From: Ciona savignyi
Lineage: Eukaryota; Chordata; Ascidiacea; Phlebobranchia; Cionidae
Length of the DNA stretch: 64,000 bases
Reading direction: 5' to 3'
Assembly: GCA_000149265.1 (NCBI GenBank)
Contig: CH002995.1
Span: forward strand, 1-64,000
Positions 57,018 through 64,000 of this stretch are shown one piece after another. Numbering within the stretch: position 1 is the first letter of the stretch; every line of letters starts with the position of its first letter. The notes beneath the pieces were generated by a model that was given only the letters and a program-made list of their open reading frames with translations, had not been told where the DNA came from and did not search any database. The translations under genes and the position numbers were made by a program.

Positions 57018-58004
57018 ATGACCACTGCTGACTTTAGCAGCCAAAAGCAAGTAAGAAAGGGTTGCCCGAACTTCACCGATGCCGAGTGTTGAGCGATCGA
57101 TCTTCTTTCTCGGTGATACATCAAACATCTACCTTAGTATTATCGAGTGCAAAAAGACGGATTCTGGCTCTTGCAAAAAGAAAGGCGACACTTGGCAACA
57201 GGTGGCAGTGGAGTTCAATGTGTGCACCCCCGGTGTTTTTTCGGAATGCAACTCAGCTTGGAAAAACATCAAGCGGTCTGCCAAACGGCATTCTGCTGAT
57301 CTGCGGCAGGAAACATTCCGAACCACGGGAGGAGGTCCACCACCAAAGATTAAAAAATCCCTTGGCAGCGAACGTGACGGATAAGTAAGTAAGTGTGTGC
57401 CTAAAATACCTATGCAAAGTTGTAATATTTGTTTTAAAATCAGTTTCTACATTTTCAGCAATACTTTCGCAGCAAATCCATCCGCTGCTGAATCCTTTTG
57501 ACTGCGATGCTACAGCAGTGTCTCGTATGTAAGTCAAAGAAATAAAAACCTTAAATTTCATGGAATATTTATTGTTAGGGATTGAACAGAATAGCTATTT
57601 CATTGAATTAATTTTATTACTCATCCTCTAAAATGTATAAATATTTCAGAGCTGCACATAATTCGAGCTTCCTCGGGATGCTCACTCTCCCTCACCACCA
57701 CCACCTTCTAATCCAGTGCCGGTTTCGACTGGCACGCAGTACGTCTATCATCACACCTCAGCCTGCTGTGCTTAGAGTAACAAGCGCCAAAAGATGACTC
57801 CGAACCAATATCAGGAGGATATCAGACAGGTCTTGCGTCAGGAATTTGAGTACACACCAAGCAGGTAAAAAAGTGTGGTTTTATTGTTGTGATACAAGCC
57901 AATTAAAACTGTTAATTGCAAGACAGAGGAAGGAGGAACTCTTTAAGTTGGCCAAGAAGATGCAGAGGAGGGAAGAGAGGGAGCTCGCGATACACCAACT
58001 GTAG
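57018..58004 (+). pseudogene. NAIF1-like Myb/SANT protein of a PIF/Harbinger element, copy B
   Basis: Same four-exon layout as copy A on the opposite strand: exon 1 57018-~57383, exon 2 ~57460-57528, exon 3 57650-57864, exon 4 ~57923-58004. Each intron has GT…AG ends (CAG|GTAAAA, TTTCAG|AGCTGC). Exon 1 begins MTTADFSSQKQ with PNFTDAEC then a stop. It continues in other frames with CKKKGDTWQQVAVEFNV, AWKNIKRSAKRHSADLR and TGGGPPPKIKKSL, the Myb_DNA-bind_5 pattern. Exon 3 has MTPNQYQEDIRQVLRQEFEY and exon 4 RKEELFKLAKKMQRREER up to a stop at 58004. It converges with a DDE transposase relic 290 bp downstream, the usual two-gene layout of Harbinger elements. Confidence 0.7.
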
Positions 58005-58289
58005 ATTGCAGTTCAGCCTGCTGCTCTAACCTAATTCAGGGGTTTATTTAATAAAGCCAACCAGCAGAGGATCTTTCTTTCCAGAATTAGAATATTAAAT
58101 GGTCAAACAAGCAAAATAAAAAAATAATAACAAAGGGCCATTATTAAAAATGTCCAAAAAAACAATAAATAATCAACAAATCACATTTTTTTAGTTTCAT
58201 TTAAAAAAAAGCGTTTTTATGAAAAAGAAATTGTCGGATTAAAAGTGTTGTTCAATAAAATTGTTACGAAATGCTGCACCGGTAGAGTG

Positions 58290-59035
58290 AGTGAGTTAGA
58301 ATATCATCAGTGGGTGCGGGGGCCAAAACTGGTGGTCGATCTTGTTTTAATATGAGAGCTTTGTTGGATTGACAATAGGTGTAAGCAAATAAATACCTTC
58401 GTCCACCGTACCCCCATCACCCAGAAGAATCCCCCCATCTGGATTGCTCTTCTCCATCTCTGTACAATACCCCCTGTATGGTAATTGACAGTAGTTAATA
58501 TTGTTTTTTTTTGTATTTTGAGTCACCAACTAATATTAGGCTCTAACCTGCTGTTGTTAAATATTCGCGAATTATGTGTGCTCCCGGGCCACCTCGCTAC
58601 AACATTCCAGATCTTTAATAATGCATAACAAACACACTGAACGTTGATAGAAAAATATCCCTTGCGATTTCGAAAGATTTCAGCATCGTCGCCACCAGTA
58701 GACCTAGCTAGAAGAATCTCATTAAATTGAAGCTTCATTCGACGAATAGCCTTGCTAGATCTTGGAGTTACTTACAAATTGTGACACCTTTTTCACGATG
58801 CAATTCACAGATGTTTGGTCACACATCAGCAAATCGCCATCGGTCTTCTAAAAATGCCCAGTTGCAAGACGCGCAAGCACACCAGCAGTTGGAAAACTGG
58901 TGGTACAGCAGGTTTTAGGTTGTAGCCAGGGAAGCAGACTCTCAAGTATGGTCAATACAACAACACCTTTTGAGTAGCTGTATCGTAACCGAAATTCCTC
59001 ATCTGTGATGTACGAAGGAACAGTTCCTCTCATCA
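58290..59035 (-). pseudogene. PIF/Harbinger DDE transposase, broken
   Basis: The minus strand from 59033 reads YITDEEFRLRYSYSKGVV, then AGVLARLATGHF and, after a frameshift, GDLLMCDQTSVNCIVKKV (N-terminal helix-turn-helix). From 58738 it reads RNRKGYFSINVQCVCYALL and VVARWPGSTHNSRIFNNSRL (DDE_4 with the second Asp position), then ILLGDGG and GIYLLTPIVNPT. The first catalytic block (GxDGTH) is damaged and the third region is short. It forms a convergent pair with Myb copy B, so 57.0-59.1 kb is one decayed Harbinger element. Confidence 0.88.
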
Positions 59036-61626
59036 GTTAAACACACTAATAACAACAATCAATGAAAAACAACCTTTGGTTAAACTGCTCTCGATTATAA
59101 GTTACCTTTTATGATTTATAACCGACATTTCAAAACATAACATGGTGTTTTGTATAGTAACTCGTAAAATTCAGAACATAAAATACATATTGTAATTAAT
59201 ATTTTACGTTTTTTTATTTCTAAAATAATGCTAGGCACATCCATCATGGGGTCAACCAATGATTATAAAAAAAACTTTTTTTTTATAATCATTGGGCGGC
59301 CAACATAACCACCACGATGTTGGCATGCGACATCTCTAACACAGTATAAAATCGGCTTCCTAATATATCTAACGCGTTGGGAAATTGGTAAAATAAAAAG
59401 TTTTATTATAGCATAAACTAAAACAGATTAACACGAAATACATTAACATCAAAGGGTCAACAGATTATTGGGCTTCCGCGGTTCGCCAACCGTTGGCCTT
59501 GCGATGAAGAGCCAACGTAAGCTCGAATTTTGCTTTTTTAATTCAGGAAAAATAAGAAAAAAAATAACAACTACGTTATACTACATATATTACTACAGAA
59601 CTGTTCACGATTTTTAACTTATTATATACATGTTTCCTGGAAGTGAAACGTTATAATCGTCACGTTCAGACAACGCCGACGAATAATCGGTTGGCCAACC
59701 GACGCTTGCTGCTGCTATCTGGGAAATATGGTAAAAACTTTGAATATAATACTTATTTTTGAATATACTTGAATTTTCAAAGAAAATAAAACGTTAATAA
59801 AACAAAATCAAGATTCATATTTAATAGTCTGCATTATTTTCCGTATTTCAAGTTTTAAGAGCGACTTTTCTTTAGGCTCCCAGGTTTTTATCTCGTTGGC
59901 GATGCCAAGGGAACCATAACTCATCTGCATCGCTCGTCGCTTCTGTCGATAGTTGCTTATGCGCTACATACTGGCTATTTATAACAACGCACGATGTTTA
60001 AACTTATACCCTACATGATGCCTGTTTTATAGCCAACAGAAGCTCTCTCTTCTTTATATGTGGAACCTGAGCTCTGTTTGCATGGTTTCTTTGCCAATGC
60101 GGGCTTTTTTCAACCAACGACCGTTTTTTATTATTTTTTCCAGAATTGGTACGTATTGGTCATTGTTTGTTGACGCATTTTCTTCGTCAATGAAATTGAT
60201 AGTTTCCACAGAGTTGTTAGTGGTTGTTGGTGACATTAGAGACTTTTCGGTGATATTAGATGTGGTACTGAAATTTTATAAAGGGGTTTAATAAATCTAC
60301 CAGCACAAATTAAATTAAATGTGACAGATCTCACTTGATAGACTATAAAAACTTTACCTTCTTCTAGGATCAACTGAATTGTTTAGAAATTTCATGAATT
60401 AAAATAACGGGCTGTGCTGGCAACTAAATGCAGGGTCGCCAGATTTTCCTGTCTGTTTTTTTTTTCTCTCGGAGATATTTATCCCGGAGGTTTTTCCATT
60501 TTTTCCTGCATTGCTCCTCTATAACAAACAATAATATATTAGTTGAAATATTTTTTTATAGTGGAATCGGGAAAAACTGGTCTTAATTGTATGTAGCCCA
60601 CCTGGTAAACTAACAGCTTGCGTTACAGCAAACCCCGCCCGTTCCTTAAAATTTTGTTGCGATATACGAATACAAGGACATATCGTACAAACACGGATGT
60701 TTTTGTATTTCAGTAGCAAAAATTTCTTCAAACAATTCAGTGTTTTGTAAAAAATTGTTACAGTAAATATATTCTGTAGTTTGGAGAACTCAATATTAAA
60801 CGTGTTTACAATAGAGTTTTTCGAGAGACTGTAAGTACAGGCAAGTAAAGTTGGTTTACTTACGGGAAGGCTGCATCAATACAATTTAGTGTTTACTTTA
60901 AATTAAAAGATACCTCCTAACTAGTTAGGTATAGTTAGTGTCCCTTAATGAACAAGAGTTCCGACATTCGGGTTTTCCAGCCAAAAAAAACCGCGTCCAA
61001 ATTACTGTATCCGGCATAGGCTAAATCATTAAATTTATGCAACAATTTCAACACCAAAAGCTTAGTTTATCTAGATTTTCAAGCGAACAGAACTGAATAG
61101 ATTTTCAAGGCAATCAAACCTGTGTGAGCCTAGAGGTGAGTTGGTACCAGGCCAGATGCCCACGATCAAGTAGCTGAGACTGAATATCCAAAATGGAGGT
61201 TATTGATTAAATAATTCCTGTTTGAACAGGTTTTCAAATACCCTTTTTACCAATTTTAATTGAAATAAGCGAAGAAATTGAATTCCTTTGTACTTAGTCT
61301 GGTTGCATTCTACTTAAGGCCATGACTGGGTGGCGACTTGACATCAAACTAAACCACCGATTGCAGGTTTGCAAGTAAAGTGATATTACGTCACGTCCTT
61401 CTCCTTAGTTCTCCTGTGTTTTAGTAATAATCGTTTCGCTTTCATTCTTAGTTAATCAACGCGCGTTTTCGTTGCTATTTAGGTCCTTGTTTTGCCCTTG
61501 CTTAGCCAGTTACCGTTATGTTGTGCTTTATTTGTTGTTACGGTCATTTTAAAAGCCAATCCCCAAGTACCTAAATTCCCGATTTCTGTGTGGCCAATGA
61601 AGCGTAACGGCGTCGCTTCCAATTTT
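59036..61626. other. no gene; scattered repeat fragments
   Basis: Holds the hairpin at 59256-59295, a lone hAT-like end CAGGGTCGCCAGATTTTCC (about 60433), and an inverted fragment of the P-like exon (61082-61145, GAACAGAACTGAATAGATTT to CACCTCTAGG in reverse). No coding frame is supported. The end of this stretch should include the upstream part of the BEL 5' LTR, whose start I cannot fix. Confidence 0.5.
59256..59295. repeat. perfect long hairpin
   Basis: CCAATGATTATAAAAAAAA is followed almost at once by its inverted copy ending ATAATCATTGG, giving about 19-bp arms with almost no loop. It could be the centre of a foldback element. Confidence 0.85.
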
Positions 61627-64000
61627 AAAGGTCATAGTAATTTCGGCCTTTTCTGTTCTTACTACGTGGTCGAAGGTGGTTATTGATTTAGCTGTTCTGG
61701 ATCGCACAAAGCAAACCCAGAAATTGTATCTATGCTGCTATGTTTGTATGCGTTTAGAAATTCTGTCTATGTTAGCGCAATTAAAAGACATCACAGAAGG
61801 GTGGTTTGTTTCACACACGGAAGATAGAGCAATCACTGGTCAAGTGCGTGGAGCAGCTAAAATTCGCCAACACAGGGTTGGTAACGTAGGGTAGGGCTTC
61901 GCCCCTGTTGAATCCTACATTGATTTCTGGAGTTTCTATCACTGACTCAGTGATTTCTGGTTTTCGTCAAGTTATTTCCAGATTGTACGTTTGAGGTACA
62001 ATTGATTTCTGAAGCTTGGGTTACGGGTTTATCTCTGCATCTCAAGATGGCAACTGCTGAGAACGCGGCGCCGGTAGATTCGCTAATTGACGTCACTCCT
62101 AGCGCGGCAGAACTAAAAGCCGCGCGCACAACTGCCTTGAGAACATTTACGAGGCTGGAGAATAAGCTGCAGAAGATTATATCGAAAGAAGCTTTCCATA
62201 AGGAAGTGTCCAAGGTAAAAGATCGTTACGACGATGCCTGCGACGAGTGCTTACGGATTTGCCGTCAATACGTGTCCACTGTGTTGACGGAAGGCGCTCG
62301 TACTGAAGCAGAAGCGAGAGTGGAGAACATTATTTATTCACAGGAAACAAATCGCGAATCAAGATTATAGACAATTTGTGCAAAACTGTTCTACGGGCCG
62401 GTCTGTGGGGAGTGGCAGTAGGTCCAAGGCATCCTCTAGTCGGCGAAGTTCCGCTCGCATACAAGCACAACTGCTGGAAATGAAAGCCATACAAATGGAA
62501 AACGAGGCCAAAATCCAACAAAAGAGTTTGGAGCTTGACCTGCAGGTTGCCCGAGCAAAAGCGAAGGCGAAGAGAGCTATCCTTTTGGCGGAGGATGAAA
62601 GTGAACTTTCCAATTCTCTCGGCGCTTTGTCAAACGCCGAGGAGAGACCTCTAGTAACTGTTTTAGACAAAATACAGTCTATTACCTGTGATCAAAGGAA
62701 CCGGGCTGCCGCTGCTGCCCCAACACCATTAGTTCTACAAGAACCCAATCGGCCGAATAGGCACTCTTTACCGTTTATTCCTAACCCAATACCCTATGGA
62801 ACGGGGCCTTCCAACTATGGCGTTAATCATTGTGAACACCCAGCAACCCTAGGTATTGGTACGATACATGATGGAAGGAACTTAAAAGAACCCACGTTGG
62901 AAAATCCGCGAGGACAATTTGAGGTTAGCCCGTTCAATGCCGACTCGGTCACCCCGGGCTTGGAATTAGACACCTTTGACGGGAACATTTTAGAATACTA
63001 TGGATTTATGAGTGACTTTCGCGAATATATTGAGGCCCAGGTGCTGAATGATGGCGCTCGCCTTAAAAGAAACTTATGTGCAGGGGAAGCATATGACACA
63101 ATCAAGGGATGCAAGATAATCTCCGACAGAAGTCGTGGCTACCGCGAAGCTAAACACCGTCTAAATTCTAAGTACGGTGAGCGAAACTTGGTGGTGCAAG
63201 CTTACATGAAGCAGGTTACTGAAGGACCGCTGTTGAAACCATCAGACTCGGAAGGTATGTTTTTATTAGCTGATAAAATGTACAACTGCTACAATACTCT
63301 ATCCGAGTGGGGCTACTCACATGATTTAAATAGCACAGAAAACCTGGGAAGGATATACGACCGGCTTCCTAATCATATAAAATTGGATTTCTGTAAAATT
63401 AGTCGATTAAAGGAAGCCGAAGACCAACGGCCAATTTTCTTTGATTTAATGGAAGTTGGTGCAGGACAGTGCGAAAGCGTCTCGCTGTTACTTCAACCAA
63501 CGATATTACGCTTCGACATCGGGACCCTCACAATCAAGGAAAGGGAACAGTGAGTTTAAACAAAGTTTTCCTAGAAAAGTAATGTTTGCCGGCGTTGAGT
63601 CTGTATCTGAACCTATAGAACACGCAGGGACGACTAACAAGAGACCCTTGTGCTGTTTATTTTGCAACGAGACACACTCTATTTGGAGATGTAATCTCTT
63701 TAAAGGTGAAAAGGTCATAGTAATTTCGGCCTTTTCTGTTCTTACTACGTGGTCGAAGGTGGTTATTGATTTAGCTGTTCTGGGTCGCACAAAGCAAACC
63801 CAAAAAATTGTATCTATGCTGCTATGTTTGTATGCGTTTAGAAATTCTGTCTATGTTAGCGCAATTAAAAGACATCACAGAAGGGTGGTTTGTTTCAAAC
63901 ACGGAAGATAGAGCAATCACTGGTCAAGTGCGTGGAGCAGCTAAAATTCGCCAACACAGGGTTGGTAACGTAGGGTAGGGGGCTTCGCCCCTGTTGAATC
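61627..64000 (+). mobile_element. BEL/Pao retrotransposon with pol deleted
   Basis: 61627-61914 and 63710-64000 are near-identical direct repeats (AAAGGTCATAGTAATTTCGG to CTTCGCCCCTGTTGAATC) lying on either side of gag. They are best read as the shared 3' parts of the two LTRs. In the right copy the LTR text begins directly after the gag zinc knuckle, so about the whole of pol plus the LTR start is missing. The window ends inside or at the end of the right LTR. Confidence 0.78.
62047..63700 (+). pseudogene. BEL/Pao gag (DUF1759-type) with zinc knuckle
   Basis: ATG at 62047 (CAAGATGGCAAC) opens MATAENAAPVDSLIDVTPS and a helical N-terminal domain to a stop at 62370. A frameshift leads to the frame 62378-63553, with an Ala/Arg/Lys/Glu-rich coiled coil and then the DUF1759 gag core (LELDTFDGN, YYGFMSDFREYIE, AYDTIKGC, RIYDRLPNHIK). 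A second frameshift near 63500 leads to the knuckle CLFCNETHSIWRC (about 63655-63693), a C-x2-C-x3-H-x4-C. Gag of this family packages the element RNA. The knuckle runs out of frame context into LTR sequence about 10 codons later because pol is deleted. Confidence 0.87.

Noticed and set aside
1..64000. CRISPR array, prokaryotic operon or rRNA gene
   Set aside because: Repeats are satellites or transposon ends, genes have introns and eukaryotic transposon domains, and no rRNA-like sequence was seen.

Overview
This window reads as intergenic DNA of an invertebrate animal: AT-rich, packed with eukaryotic DNA transposons, and with introns in the few multi-exon remnants. The mix of element families (CACTA/EnSpm with C2H2 fingers, THAP/P-like, Kolobok, PIF/Harbinger with Myb/MADF partners, hAT of several kinds, pogo, MULE, Ty3/gypsy, BEL/Pao, R2-like LINE) and the recurring palindromic word TACCGGTA would fit a marine deuterostome such as an ascidian tunicate. 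That placement is an inference and cannot be proved from this sequence. I found no intact host gene, tRNA, rRNA or CRISPR array.

Layout. 1-900 is a ~190-bp satellite. 1.7-6.3 kb holds a pogo-type MITE, a MULE relic and a DUF4371/ZMYM1-like hAT relic. 6.29-11.0 kb is a Kolobok-type element (TTAA duplication, long inverted repeats, THAP relic) carrying a complete hAT insertion with an 8-bp duplication. 11.0-19.3 kb is an animal CACTA/EnSpm transposase gene on the minus strand. It is split by a 5.9-kb insertion with perfect 21-bp inverted termini and a 5-bp duplication. That insertion itself contains a TTAA-flanked unit with 41-bp inverted ends wrapped around a gypsy gag-pol fragment, plus a 330-bp satellite. 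20.1-20.6 kb is a CAACCACC minisatellite. 21.1-23.3 kb is a Harbinger element keeping only its MADF/BESS partner, and 24.6-26.6 kb is a pogo-type transposase. 29.3-31.5 kb has Harbinger DDE and CACTA fragments around a hAT MITE. 34.4-34.8 kb is a BEL/Pao RNase H scrap. 36.2-38.6 kb is an element with promoter-like inverted ends. 38.8-41.1 kb is a GC-rich, 5'-truncated R2-type LINE. 41.25-44.94 kb is the best-preserved element, a ZNF862-like hAT with one frameshift. 47.9-49.1 kb and 57.0-59.0 kb are two Harbinger loci with four-exon NAIF1-like Myb genes; the second also keeps a DDE transposase relic. 52.1-53.5 and 55.5-56.9 kb are near-identical copies next to a 100-N assembly gap. 54.3-55.4 kb is a THAP/P-like transposase. 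61.6-64.0 kb is a BEL/Pao element with pol deleted.

The genes do not form a pathway. The biology is nested insertion: element junctions and target-site duplications give a relative order (CACTA gene, then the 5.9-kb insertion, then the TTAA/gypsy unit inside it; Kolobok, then hAT). Most transposases are broken, so most copies here are dead or depend on intact relatives elsewhere.
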